From Sphingorhabdus sp. 109 (GTDB lineage Bacteria > Pseudomonadota > Alphaproteobacteria > Sphingomonadales > Sphingomonadaceae), in the NCBI RefSeq assembly GCF_902506555.1, contig NZ_LR732707.1:1889138-1953137 (forward strand): 64,000 bases of DNA. The letters run 5' to 3'. This document shows positions 45,975-55,492 of the stretch, piece after piece. The position numbers were made by a program, and so were the translations under genes. The notes below the pieces were generated by a model. The model was given only the letters and a program-made list of their open reading frames with translations. It was not told the DNA's origin and did not search any database. Position 1 is the first letter of the stretch. Every line of letters begins with the position of its first letter.

Positions 45975-47531
45975 TCATCCAATCAATATCGTCTCGCTTT
46001 CGCGGCGGGAAATCCGGATTCCTTCTTCGGCAGTGGTTAGGCCTTCGCGAACGAGCGCTCTGGCAGCGGATCCCAGATTGGGCTGTTTGAGAAATGCATG
46101 CGATGCGATGCGCGCCTCGTCGCCACCGTCGTTGATCAGCTTGCGCAGCGTGTCGTCAATCCGGATCGCCTCGAACACGCCGATCCGGCCCTGAAAGCCG
46201 GTATGGTTGCAATGGTCGCAGCCGGTTTCCCGATAGACCACGGTGCCATTGTCAAAACCGAGCAAGCTTGCCAGGCTCCCGTCCGCCTGGATCGGCGTGC
46301 GGCAATGGTCGCAGAGCTTTCTCACCAGACGCTGGGCAACCACCGCGCGCAGGGTCGAGGCGAGCAGAAACGGTTCCACTTTCATGTCGCGCATCCGAGT
46401 GATCGCACCGACCGCGTCATTGGTGTGGACGGTTGAGAGCACGAGATGGCCGGTGAGACTGGCTTGCACTGCTATTTCGGCGGTCTCTCTGTCTCTGATT
46501 TCACCGATCATTACGACATCCGGGTCCTGCCTCAGGATCGCCCTCAATCCTGCAGCAAAGGTCAGCCCGACCTTTGCATTGACTTGCGTCTGGCCGATCC
46601 CCTCGATCGCATATTCCACCGGGTCCTCGACGGTCAGGATATTGCGGCTGCCGTCATTGAGCTGCTTGAGCCCAGCGTAAAGCGTTGTGGTCTTGCCCGA
46701 GCCGGTGGGGCCGGTGACCAATATGATACCATTGGGCTCGCTCAGCGCATCGGTCAGGATCGCGTGGGTGCTTGGCGACATGCCGAGCAGGTCGAGCGAA
46801 ATACCGGCGCTTTCCTTGTCGAGGATCCGCATCACCACCCGCTCGCTCGCCCGGTTGGGCAAGGTGGAAACACGCACATCGAGCAGCTTTCCGCCCAGCG
46901 TCAGGCTGATCCGGCCGTCCTGCGGTATCCGCCGCTCGGCAATATCGAGCCGCGCCATAACCTTGATCCGGTTGACGATTACGCCGGCGACATGCGGCGG
47001 CATACGCAGCTTCTCGGTCAGCACGCCGTCGACCCGCATCCGCACGACGAGCCCCGTCTCATAAGGTTCTATATGGATATCCGAAGCACCTTGCCGCGCC
47101 GCCTCGGCAATGATCCCGTTGATCAGCCGGATCGTCGGCGCATCATCGGCGCTGTCGAGCAGATCCTCGGCGCTTGGAATGTCCCCGGCAATGCCGTCCA
47201 GCCCCTCGCCGGCCAGCGCCATATCGCCCGCCATGGCGGCCGCCGAGCCGTCCATCGCATAATGGGCGCTCAGTAGCTTCTCGAACGCCGGAGCATCGAC
47301 CAGTTCCACATCGAAGGGCAGAGCCAGATAGCGCCGCACCTCCAGCAAGGCGGACGGGTCCGCACCCTCGCGCATTGCTATGGTTGCCCGCTCGTCCTCC
47401 ATCGAACAGATTATAACGCCCTGATCGCGGGCATAGCTGTAAGGAAGGTCGAGCAATAGCGCTTGGCTGTCGCAAATGGGCCGGGATGTGTTCCCGCCGG
47501 ATGTTTGTTCGACCGGAGCGGGCATATTCAT
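45975..47531 (-). CDS. gspE: Type II secretion ATPase GspE
   Basis: A 518-residue hexameric ATPase that powers pseudopilus assembly. An N-terminal GspE_N part (about 1-120) is followed by the ATPase core with Walker A GPTGSGKTTTLYAG, Asp box DPVEYAIEGIGQTQVNA, and DPDVVMIGEIRDRETAEIAV (Walker B). The tetracysteine zinc site CDHC...CDHC near the C-terminus is typical of GspE and PilB. It lies alone among unrelated genes, so the other secretion genes must be elsewhere. A PilB-like role is less likely but not excluded. Confidence 0.88.
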   Translation of the reverse strand: MNMPAPVEQTSGGNTSRPICDSQALLLDLPYSYARDQGVIICSMEDERATIAMREGADPSALLEVRRYLALPFDVELVDAPAFEKLLSAHYAMDGSAAAMAGDMALAGEGLDGIAGDIPSAEDLLDSADDAPTIRLINGIIAEAARQGASDIHIEPYETGLVVRMRVDGVLTEKLRMPPHVAGVIVNRIKVMARLDIAERRIPQDGRISLTLGGKLLDVRVSTLPNRASERVVMRILDKESAGISLDLLGMSPSTHAILTDALSEPNGIILVTGPTGSGKTTTLYAGLKQLNDGSRNILTVEDPVEYAIEGIGQTQVNAKVGLTFAAGLRAILRQDPDVVMIGEIRDRETAEIAVQASLTGHLVLSTVHTNDAVGAITRMRDMKVEPFLLASTLRAVVAQRLVRKLCDHCRTPIQADGSLASLLGFDNGTVVYRETGCDHCNHTGFQGRIGVFEAIRIDDTLRKLINDGGDEARIASHAFLKQPNLGSAARALVREGLTTAEEGIRISRRESETILIG

Positions 47532-47710
47532 GGCAGCAATCCGTCATTGGATCGGACGGCCTGCCCGGCCGATCCGACCCTATTCTTGCAGCCTGTTGTC
47601 AGAAATCCGGTTATCACGACGTCCCTGTCCTGTCTTGCCCGTTACACTGGCTAGATCGCTATGGTGACGCCTCCGCGACACTAAGATGACAGATAGGTTA
47701 CGCTCGCGCC

Positions 47711-47720
47711 GGGGGGGGGG
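47711..47720. repeat. G10 homopolymer next to the TonB receptor stop
   Basis: Ten consecutive G (plus strand) directly follow the minus-strand TAG of the TonB receptor, so the transcript would carry C10 in its 3' end. Such a run is prone to slippage but lies outside the coding frame. It could also be a sequencing-length artefact. Confidence 0.8.
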
Positions 47721-50447
47721 CTAGAATTTCGCCTTGACCCCAATGGAGAAGCTCCGGCCGAGATCATATTGCTGGTTGATGATCAGAACGTTGCCGGACT
47801 GGGTTTCCCGGAAATTCTCGTTGGTCAGGTTCCGTGCCTCGAATTTGATTTCCAGTTCCTGACCGCCAATGGTGACGGCTTCTCTCGCAACAAAATCCAG
47901 CTTCAGGCTTGCGTCCTGCACCAGATCCGGGTCGGGCTGGCCACCCGTGATCGGGCCACGCGTGGTGACCCGGTCACTGGCATAGCTGAGCAGGAAAGTA
48001 TATTGCGAAAGCCGTTCGGTGTTTTCGATTCCGAATTGGAAATTTGCCAGATGTTTTGATTGTCCGGTCAAAGGCGAACCGTCGATGAACACCTGATCCG
48101 CCGAGCGTACGCCCAGCGTATCGTCCAGGATGGTCGTATCGTTCGTGCCCACCTTCAGCTCGGAATCGGTATAGGTATAGTTGGCAATCGCAACGAACCT
48201 TCTATCCGCAAAAAAGTCTGAGCTCCCCAGCCCGTCCATCGGGAAATATTTCAGCAGCTCGATTTCCGCACCATATAGCTGGGCTTCCGGAGCATTGGCA
48301 AATGTGGTCTGGAAATCCGAACTGCCGGCAGGAATGAATGCAACGGGTTCGATCGGATTGTCGATCTTCTTGTAGAAGCCGGCCAGCAGGACACGTTCTC
48401 CATCGCCAAAATAATATTCGACGCGGGCTTCGGCGTTGAACAGCTCGCTATCTTCGAGAAAGGGGTTGCCCGAGAATACCCGGCCGGAGTCCGGGTCAAG
48501 ATATTGCGGGCGGGCCAGTTCGCGAAATTGCGGACGAGCGATGGTTTTCGAAGCACTTGCACGGAATTGCATATCCTCGGCAAAATTCCATGTCAGTGTA
48601 CCGGCAGGCAACCAGTAGTCATTTTTGAGCGGGGCTGTCTGCACCAGCGTGCCGTCATTGTAGATATCCAGCGCGGTTATCGACTGATCAGCCGATTCAT
48701 AGCGGACACCCAATTCGGCCTGGACGAAGTCAATCAGTTCCACATCCGCTTTGACATAGGCACCGTGAACGGTCAGCTCTGCATCATAGGCCTGAGAGCC
48801 TGCATTGGTCTGGTCTTCCTGAATGAAAATACCGTCGGTTGTAATGCCTTCGGTGTAGCCGCCGTAGACATTAAAGTCGGAAACGAGATAATCTGGACGC
48901 TCCTGGCTCACCCCGAACGGCAGGCTGCTTGTCGGAAAGTAGCGGAAGTCGCGCCGGAATGCGTTCCGGCTGGTGTTCACATAGCTGTAGCCGGCCGACA
49001 AAGTTATGTTGCGCGAAGTCGGCAGAGCATAGGCAAAATCTATACCGCCATTCCACACATCTTCGTTCAGATCGCTGAATGCGATAGTGGCCGACTGTGG
49101 GTTGGTCAGCAGGTTATTGACATAATCCTCGGCAACCGGGTCATAGAAATAGGTAAAGGAGCGCTCATAGGGAGCTTCGCGTTGCGAATTCGCATAACCA
49201 CCGCGAACATCAAGCGATATATCGCCGAATTTGAATTCGCCAACCAAAACCGTGTCTATCAACTGACGTTCGATCCAGTTGGTCTGCTGGCGCATTTCAT
49301 CCGCCGGTGTGCTGGGGTCGATGTCGCCGGTATTGATATTGTCCGCGGCTTTCAGGCTTGTCTGTTTCAGGGAATCCCGAATGTAGAGATTGGTCCAGCG
49401 GATTACATGCTCGTCCACTTCGAGACCCAGGCCGAGAAGTCCGCTAACCACGATATTGTGATCGGTGCGCACGTTACGACCGTCATCGGCAATGATGCTG
49501 GTGGTGCCGCCCTGTTCGATCGAATCGCGGGTGAAGAACTTGTTGCTGTACGAGGCATTGAAGATCACGCCGAGACGGCTGGCGCCAATATCCTCGACCA
49601 GACCAGCGCTCATATCGGCGCTCCAGTTGACCGGGATATCGTCATTGCGCTGAACCAATGTGGTCGGCGCGTTAACCAGGCTGGCGGTAAAATCCTGCAA
49701 TTGCTCCTGGGTGAAATCAGGGCCCAGTTCGATGCGGGACCCGGCGTTAAATGCCGCAGCCAGACCGGCCGGCACGTCGCGGGTACCGTCGTCAAAACCA
49801 GTCCAGTCACTGTCGCTGCCAAAATGGGTATAGCCAAGTTTCCCGGTCGTTTCGCTATTCATACCCATGCCCATTCCGAATTCGAAATAGCTTTCATCGG
49901 GAATGGCAGCCGTGGTCAGATTGATCAGACCGCCGCCAAACTCGCCGGGATAATTGACCGAATAGCTCTTCTGAACCGTGGCACTGGCAAGCACCGAGGC
50001 AGGAAAAATATCAAGCGGCACAACCCGCTTTAGCGGCTCCGGCGAGGGGATAAGCGTGCCGTTCAGCAATGCCTGCGAATAACGGTCGCCGAGGCCACGA
50101 ACATAGACAAAACCGCCGCTATCAACAGAAAGCCCGGTAACCCGCTCCAGAGCACCGGCGATATCGCCATCGCCCGATCGGGCAATATCTTCCGTCGAAA
50201 GGACGGAAATCACGCTCGAATTATTGCGTATGGAATTGGGGATATAGCGGCCGCGAACGATAATCTCGCCACTGAAGCCACCGCCAGGAGCAGAAATGTC
50301 GACATCATCGCCGGATTGCGTTTCTTCAGCTGGTTCAGCTTCAGAAGGCTCAACGACTTCAGCCGGGCTCGCTTGCGCCAGCGCCGGCAGAGGGCTGAGT
50401 GCTGTGGAAAAAAGGAGTATGCTCGCGAGTGGGGCAGGTTTCGACAT
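47721..50447 (-). CDS. TonB-dependent outer-membrane receptor
   Basis: A 908-residue receptor. The signal peptide is MSKPAPLASILLFSTALSPL; an acidic Glu/Ala/Pro-rich spacer (EVVEPSEAEPAEETQ) follows. The plug domain has SSVISVLSTEDIARSGDGDI, LERVTGLSV, YVRGLGDRYSQALLNGTLIP and GEFGGGLINLTT. The 22-strand barrel ends with YDLGRSFSIGVKAKF and a terminal Phe. The start at 50447 is taken because the signal peptide begins there; the open frame reaches 50582. The gene immediately upstream encodes a beta-helix lipoprotein in the same direction. Substrate unknown. Confidence 0.93.
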   Translation of the reverse strand: MSKPAPLASILLFSTALSPLPALAQASPAEVVEPSEAEPAEETQSGDDVDISAPGGGFSGEIIVRGRYIPNSIRNNSSVISVLSTEDIARSGDGDIAGALERVTGLSVDSGGFVYVRGLGDRYSQALLNGTLIPSPEPLKRVVPLDIFPASVLASATVQKSYSVNYPGEFGGGLINLTTAAIPDESYFEFGMGMGMNSETTGKLGYTHFGSDSDWTGFDDGTRDVPAGLAAAFNAGSRIELGPDFTQEQLQDFTASLVNAPTTLVQRNDDIPVNWSADMSAGLVEDIGASRLGVIFNASYSNKFFTRDSIEQGGTTSIIADDGRNVRTDHNIVVSGLLGLGLEVDEHVIRWTNLYIRDSLKQTSLKAADNINTGDIDPSTPADEMRQQTNWIERQLIDTVLVGEFKFGDISLDVRGGYANSQREAPYERSFTYFYDPVAEDYVNNLLTNPQSATIAFSDLNEDVWNGGIDFAYALPTSRNITLSAGYSYVNTSRNAFRRDFRYFPTSSLPFGVSQERPDYLVSDFNVYGGYTEGITTDGIFIQEDQTNAGSQAYDAELTVHGAYVKADVELIDFVQAELGVRYESADQSITALDIYNDGTLVQTAPLKNDYWLPAGTLTWNFAEDMQFRASASKTIARPQFRELARPQYLDPDSGRVFSGNPFLEDSELFNAEARVEYYFGDGERVLLAGFYKKIDNPIEPVAFIPAGSSDFQTTFANAPEAQLYGAEIELLKYFPMDGLGSSDFFADRRFVAIANYTYTDSELKVGTNDTTILDDTLGVRSADQVFIDGSPLTGQSKHLANFQFGIENTERLSQYTFLLSYASDRVTTRGPITGGQPDPDLVQDASLKLDFVAREAVTIGGQELEIKFEARNLTNENFRETQSGNVLIINQQYDLGRSFSIGVKAKF

Positions 50448-50518
50448 TGATGATCCCTCGGATAAAAAGAAAGGGAGGTGGCGACACGGGCCGCCACCTC
50501 CTGAACGGGCTGTGGCGA

Positions 50519-52048
50519 TCAGGAGACCGGCGAAGCTGCGCAAGTCTGGAGAGAACCGAAATCGGCGTAACTCGCATTGCAAGACCAGCTCTGGTACCAG
50601 AGATCGTTGATGTCGCGGACGGCACCGATATAATCTACCTGAACGAAATCCGGGCTGAAGCTGGTGATATTGGCGACCGGTGTCACAGCCGTTTCGTTCG
50701 AGCCATTGATGAACAGGGAAACCAGGCTGGATACGAAGTTGAAGTCGTTATTCGCATTGCCCGCAGCATTCACCGCAGTGGCTTCAAACGTATCGGCATC
50801 CGCATCAAAGTCGCCCGTGGCACAGCTGCCAACCACCGACTGGATCCGTGGGGGGCCGAGCTCGTCAAGCGCGGCATTGGCTGCCTGAACCGTTTCGGCC
50901 TGATCGATATCCAGGCAGGTTCCCGGTCCGACCAGAATGCCGTTCAGGATCGCGGCATCCGGTCCGCCGCGAAGGTGAATGACCTTGTCGCCTGTCTTGC
51001 GTTGGATGAAGGTGAAATTGGCCAGCTTGACATCCTGACGCGGGGTGAAATCGAAGCCGCTGTCATCATCGGAGTCGACTTCCCACAATGTGTCGCCACC
51101 GGTGGTGTTCTGAACGCCGATAACAAACTGGATGGCCCCCTTGTAGCCGACATCGGTGTCTAGCGAGTCATCGTCCGCTCCGGTGATAATCAGGTGGTCC
51201 AGATTGACCGTGCCACCAAAGATTTCGACACCGTCATCACCACTATTATGGATCTGGACGTAGGAGATATCGGTACCCGAACCGACGCCACCCAAGGTCA
51301 AGCCCTGAAGTTCCTGGTTGGCCGATGCAGCCCGACCGGTATAACGAACCTGCAGATAACTGATAGTGCCGCTATTGTCGGCCGCCTGGTCTCCGCCGTA
51401 GAAATCGGACGGGCCTGCACCCTCTGCCAGTTGCTGACATCCGGCAGTACCGCCAGCAACGGCGCCGATGCAGTTACTGATCGGTGCGCGACCAAGAACC
51501 AGAATTCCACCCCATTGGTTCGAGTCGGCGTCGGTGGTCGTGCCTTCGATATTCTGGCGCGAGGTGAAAATCACCGGTTCGGTTGCGGTACCGGGAGCGT
51601 TAAAGGTCGATCCGCGGTTGACGATCAGGAAGGTCGTGGCGCTCTGGGCAAAAACAACAACGCCCGGCTCGACGGTCAGGCTGCTGGATACGCCACCGGC
51701 AGCAGCGCCATCACCGCCAACGTCGGTACCGACTTCTACGCGTCCGCTCATCGAATAAATTGTTCCGTCGCGCTGCGGGACCGTAAGGGCAGACTGAATG
51801 CTGTTCGGAATCTGGCAGACCCGGTTGTTTGCCAGAACACCGGCATTGGTAAAGCCTGTCGGACAGTCATCGGCCGCAGTGCCTGGGGTCGGCGTCGGGG
51901 TTGGGGTCGGTGTCGGTGTTGGCGTTGGCGAAGGCAGAACAACGATATTGCCTTCACCCGGCGATGCGACATCGTCGGCACCGCAGGCCGTCACTGCGAC
52001 AGCTGCCGCACCTGCAAACAGGACAGAACGAAATTGCTTATTCAACAT
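50519..52048 (-). CDS. Beta-helix lipoprotein with Pro-Thr linker
   Basis: A 509-residue exported protein. MLNKQFRSVLFAGAAAVAVT then AC is a lipoprotein signal. A repetitive PTPTPTPTPTPTPTPTPG linker (about residues 41-58) leads to a domain rich in short hydrophobic/Asp turns (ISYVQIHNSGDDGVEIFGGT, VNLDHLIITGADDDSLDTDV), as in right-handed parallel beta-helix proteins. The DDGxE/DDDSLD repeats could bind calcium. It is 71 bases upstream of a TonB receptor gene, suggesting a surface-exposed partner that delivers ligand. The open frame reaches 52195, but the signal peptide fixes the start. Confidence 0.8.
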   Translation of the reverse strand: MLNKQFRSVLFAGAAAVAVTACGADDVASPGEGNIVVLPSPTPTPTPTPTPTPTPGTAADDCPTGFTNAGVLANNRVCQIPNSIQSALTVPQRDGTIYSMSGRVEVGTDVGGDGAAAGGVSSSLTVEPGVVVFAQSATTFLIVNRGSTFNAPGTATEPVIFTSRQNIEGTTTDADSNQWGGILVLGRAPISNCIGAVAGGTAGCQQLAEGAGPSDFYGGDQAADNSGTISYLQVRYTGRAASANQELQGLTLGGVGSGTDISYVQIHNSGDDGVEIFGGTVNLDHLIITGADDDSLDTDVGYKGAIQFVIGVQNTTGGDTLWEVDSDDDSGFDFTPRQDVKLANFTFIQRKTGDKVIHLRGGPDAAILNGILVGPGTCLDIDQAETVQAANAALDELGPPRIQSVVGSCATGDFDADADTFEATAVNAAGNANNDFNFVSSLVSLFINGSNETAVTPVANITSFSPDFVQVDYIGAVRDINDLWYQSWSCNASYADFGSLQTCAASPVS

Positions 52049-52283
52049 GGGTTTGGTCTCCGCAAAAAACTGATTTGATACTTTCGAATCAAACGATGCG
52101 GTTCGAATCAACCGGCCCCCATCGCCCTCGGGAATGGGCACTAGGGACCGGAAATGACCCTGCGATGCTGTTTGCGTGACGGTTTGGAGACTCAATTATG
52201 ACGGTTATTTTTCAACATGACCGCAACTGCGGAATTGAACGGTTTGCCCGAGGAACAATCCCGGTCGACAGAGCTTCTGGTAT

Positions 52284-52312
52284 AAAAAAAGATGACCGCA
52301 AAAGCGGCCATC
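52284..52312 (-). terminator. Rho-independent terminator after the TPR gene
   Basis: Read on the minus strand: GATGGCCGC, loop TTTT, GCGGTCATC, then TTTTTTT. A nine-base stem with one G-T pair ends transcription of the TPR gene at 52361-52741. The lipoprotein/TonB pair therefore needs its own promoter within about 52049-52283. Confidence 0.85.
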
Positions 52313-52360
52313 CTCCCGAATTTCAAATTTAAGTGATCGGTTTGCCTGACTTGGCCCCCG

Positions 52361-52741
52361 TTAGCGGTGCGCAAGCCGCTCGTTCAGATTCTGCAAAGCC
52401 AGTTCTGCTGCCACGCGGGATTTGACCACCTCGCCACTGGCCAGCACGAGATCGTAATTGCGGCTACTGTTTTTGGCAGCCATGAACAACCGTGCGGCAT
52501 CGCCCATACGTCCCAAACGGGCGTAGGCCTGTCCCAGATTGATCAAGCGAGCCGGATCCCTGGCGTGATCCTTCTCGGAAGCCTTCAGCTGTTTCAGGGC
52601 CAGTTCATTGTTCCCCGCCACCAGCGCGTCATAGCCGAGCGCGCCTCTTTCATAACCAATCTCGCCAGACGGTTGCGCCACGGCGGCACTTCCCATCAAC
52701 AGCATAGCAGTTGCAGAACCCAGAATTTTTGCGGACTTCAT
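52361..52741 (-). CDS. Exported TPR-like protein
   Basis: A 126-residue protein with a signal peptide (MKSAKILGSATAMLLMGSAA, cut near VAQP). The remainder is two or three helical TPR units: GALGYDALVAGNNELALKQL, RDPARLINLGQAYARLGRMG and DAARLFMAAKNSSRNYDLVL. Sits upstream of the lipoprotein/TonB genes in the same direction but is separated by a terminator. Similar small TPR proteins accompany TonB receptors in sphingomonads (recollection); role unknown. Confidence 0.75.
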   Translation of the reverse strand: MKSAKILGSATAMLLMGSAAVAQPSGEIGYERGALGYDALVAGNNELALKQLKASEKDHARDPARLINLGQAYARLGRMGDAARLFMAAKNSSRNYDLVLASGEVVKSRVAAELALQNLNERLAHR

Positions 52742-52975
52742 GACATCTTCTCCTCTACCGATAGCTCTTTGTTACACAAATATGACAGCGATGCAACATA
52801 AGTGCAATAAAAGTGTAATATTTGGCAAGGAGGCCGTTGGCCAAAATGGTGGACAAAGCGCGGCACTAACAAAACCGGCGAAAGGATCGCGGGCAATCGC
52901 GCGCACAGCAAATCACTCTCGGAAGCGCGAGGCCGGCTTGGCGGTCAATCTATTTACAGGTATGGGAAGCGTCTC

Positions 52976-53049
52976 TGGAGGCCCGAGCCGGAATCGAACC
53001 GGCGTACACGGATTTGCAATCCGCTGCGTCACCACTCCGCCATCGGGCC
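52976..53049 (-). tRNA. tRNA-Cys (GCA)
   Basis: On the minus strand the acceptor stem GGCCCGA pairs with TCGGGCC, followed by discriminator T and an encoded CCA. The anticodon stem-loop CGGATTGCAAATCCG gives anticodon GCA. The T loop GGTTCGATTCC is canonical. Discriminator U73 is the normal identity element for tRNA-Cys. 74 bases including CCA. Confidence 0.96.
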
Positions 53050-53300
53050 AGAGAGAGGGCGCGAATTGCGTCGCTTTGCTGCGAAAGTCAACCCAAAGTT
53101 ACGTCCGCAAACCACATTGCCTTCGACAGGTCAAAAAAGGCCCTATGTCGTGCAAAAGACGCAGTTAGCAGAAAATCACCGAAATCCATCTTGGCGCAAA
53201 GGGCAAGGCGAGCTAGAAGCGACAACATTCCGCCATAGTGTATTGTATTCATAATACGGAAATGGCATGGACGCACAACATTCATTGCGAGGATCGACGC

Positions 53301-53954
53301 TTGGGCCAGGAAAATTTCAAACAGATGCGCAAAGCCATGGTTGTAAGCCAGCTGCGCACAACTGATGTCAGTGATCCGCGGGTTATCGCGGCGATGAGCC
53401 ATGTCGCTCGCGAAGATTTCGTCCCGGCTGCCCAGCGCAGCTTTGCTTATGCAGACCGAGGTGTGCATATCAGCCAAGGCCGAACATTGAACCCGCCGCT
53501 CGCAACGGGACGCTTGCTGAATATGGCGCATGCAACCAAAGACGACACGGTTCTCGTGGTTGGCGCTGCCACCGGTTATACGGCAGCGGTGCTGGCGCAA
53601 CTCGCGGGGAATGTCGTCGCGGTTGAGCAAGACGCCAAACTGGCTGCCATAGCGGCTAAAAATCTGGCTGAATTTGACAATATTCGTGTCGAATCCGGAA
53701 AACATGCTGATGGCTGGAATCAGGCTGCACCCTATTCTGTGATTGTCATCGACGGGTTGGTGGAAGAGATTCCCCAGCTATTGGTCGATCAACTCACGCC
53801 GGATGGCCGCATGGTTGCAGCCGTGATGAAAGACGGCGTGTCGCGTCTTGCTCTGGGCCGAACGGCAGATGGCCATATCGGCTATCAATATTTTGCCGAT
53901 TGCGGAGCAAGCCCCCTGCCCGGCCTTGAAAAAGAAAAAAGCTTTACATTTTAA
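53301..53954 (+). CDS. pcm: Protein-L-isoaspartate O-methyltransferase-like
   Basis: SAM-dependent methyltransferase that repairs isoaspartyl residues. MVVSQLRTTDVSDPRVIAAM, AREDFVPAAQRSFAYAD and the SAM motif VLVVGAATGYTAAVLAQLA are clear. The usual ISQP motif reads ISQGRTLNPP. At 217 residues it is near the family length. I prefer a TTG start at 53301, with GAGGA seven bases upstream, giving MGQENFKQMRKAM, which resembles relatives. ATG codons at 53325 and earlier are alternatives. A tolC gene follows 21 bases later, probably in one operon. Confidence 0.85.
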   Translation: MGQENFKQMRKAMVVSQLRTTDVSDPRVIAAMSHVAREDFVPAAQRSFAYADRGVHISQGRTLNPPLATGRLLNMAHATKDDTVLVVGAATGYTAAVLAQLAGNVVAVEQDAKLAAIAAKNLAEFDNIRVESGKHADGWNQAAPYSVIVIDGLVEEIPQLLVDQLTPDGRMVAAVMKDGVSRLALGRTADGHIGYQYFADCGASPLPGLEKEKSFTF

Positions 53955-53975
53955 GGCGTTCGGGAGAGTGACGAC

Positions 53976-55439
53976 ATGAGTAGACGCCGCCTTTTCCTGG
54001 GAACAGCTATTGTGGCGTTGCTGTCTGCACCCGTGCAAGCGGATACGTTGCGCGACGCGCTGGAAGCTGCCTATCAAACCAACCCGACGCTGTCCGGCGC
54101 GCGGGCAGCGCAACGGGCAACAGATGAAACGGTTGCCATCGCCAAAGCCGATGGCCGACCCAGCGCCACAACAGATTTCGGATTTCAGGAGAATTTCCTC
54201 CGCAGTGCCAATAGTTTCACGGCTCCGCTGCGCCAATCCACGGCAGGCGGCTCTATCGACGTACCGATCTATTCCGGGGGTGCCGTAAAAAATGCCATTC
54301 GCGCCGCTCGTACCCGAGTGGAAGCCGGACAATATGACCTTCGAGCGACAGAAGCGAGCGTGTTCAGCAATGTGGTTGCTACTTATATGGATGTGATCCG
54401 CGACACTGCGATCGTCAAGCTGAACCGGGCCAACGTTGGCGTTCTCACGGTCAATCTTGAAGCGACGAGCGACCGATTCGAAATCGGAGATTTGACGCGG
54501 ACCGACGTGGCGCAATCGGAATCCCGGCTGGAAGTGGCGAAGGGTGACCTGGAAACCGCCCGCGCCAGCCTGATCGGCAGCAAGGAAAATTATATTGCTC
54601 TGGTCGGTCGCGAGCCGGGCGAGCTGGAACCGCCTCCGCCTTTGCCGGACATGCCGGAGACTCCGGATCAGGCTGTGGATGTGGCACTGACCTATAATCC
54701 GGATCTGCTCGCCGCCAAGGAGCGCAGCGAGGCCGCCGAATTTGATATCAAGACGGCCCGGGCGGGCAACAAGCCGACGGTCAGCACCTACGCGCAGGGA
54801 CGCTATCTCAATTATCATGGTTCGCTTGGCGGAAATGTCGCCGGCAGTGTGTTCATTCAGGAACAGTCTACCGCCGAGGTGGGAGTTCGTGCCAGCGTAC
54901 CGATCTATCAAGGCGGCCGGCCGGCCGCCCAGATTCGTCGGGCACAAGCGCTCTCCGGTCAGGCCTACGAACAGCTGATCGCCATTGAGCGCGATGTCAT
55001 TTCGCAAACCCGTGCGGCCTATTCCAGCTGGCGCGCGGCAGAGCGGGTGATCCAGTCTTCCGAGCGGGCCGTGGCGGCAGCAAGCCTCTCACTGGAAGGC
55101 GTGCGTGCGGAAAATTCCGTCGGCAACCGGACCATATTGGATATATTGAACGCCGAGCAGGAACTGCTCAACGCGCAGGTCCAGCTGGTGACTGCCCGCC
55201 GCAACAGCTATGTCGCGGGATTCTCCCTGCTCGCCGCAATGGGCCGCGCAGAAGCGCGCGATCTGGGACTGGAAGGCGGACCGCTTTATGATCCCGATGT
55301 CAATTATGACCGGGTCGACGATATGTTCTACGACTTCCAGAGTGACCCCAATCCCGAACCGCAGGCGACCAGGACCGTTGACACGCAGGCGCAAAAAGCG
55401 GAGATAGAGCCATTGCCCGAGACACCGAAGCGCCAATAG
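53976..55439 (+). CDS. tolC: TolC family outer-membrane efflux channel
   Basis: A 487-residue channel protein. After the signal peptide (SRRRLFLGTAIVALLSAPVQ, then A) come two OEP repeats: TLRDALEAAYQTNPTLSGAR and, in the second half, VDVALTYNPDLLAAKERSEA. Long coiled helices with AFSSWRAA-type spacing (TRAAYSSWRAAERVIQSSER) and NRTILDILNAEQELLNAQVQ form the periplasmic tunnel. The C-terminal 60 residues are acidic and Pro-rich. It serves type I secretion or RND pumps encoded elsewhere. Confidence 0.93.
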   Translation: MSRRRLFLGTAIVALLSAPVQADTLRDALEAAYQTNPTLSGARAAQRATDETVAIAKADGRPSATTDFGFQENFLRSANSFTAPLRQSTAGGSIDVPIYSGGAVKNAIRAARTRVEAGQYDLRATEASVFSNVVATYMDVIRDTAIVKLNRANVGVLTVNLEATSDRFEIGDLTRTDVAQSESRLEVAKGDLETARASLIGSKENYIALVGREPGELEPPPPLPDMPETPDQAVDVALTYNPDLLAAKERSEAAEFDIKTARAGNKPTVSTYAQGRYLNYHGSLGGNVAGSVFIQEQSTAEVGVRASVPIYQGGRPAAQIRRAQALSGQAYEQLIAIERDVISQTRAAYSSWRAAERVIQSSERAVAAASLSLEGVRAENSVGNRTILDILNAEQELLNAQVQLVTARRNSYVAGFSLLAAMGRAEARDLGLEGGPLYDPDVNYDRVDDMFYDFQSDPNPEPQATRTVDTQAQKAEIEPLPETPKRQ

Positions 55440-55492
55440 ATGCATGGCGCCGATAGTAGCGGCAACACAGTATAAGCTTGGGGGTTTCGCAA

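Noticed and set aside
47552-47578. GGATCGG/CCGATCC hairpin between gspE and the TonB receptor
   Set aside because: No T-run follows on either strand, so it is not supported as a terminator, and no other role is apparent.
53050-53300. Possible integration site next to tRNA-Cys
   Set aside because: No integrase, no repeated tRNA end and no composition change are visible.
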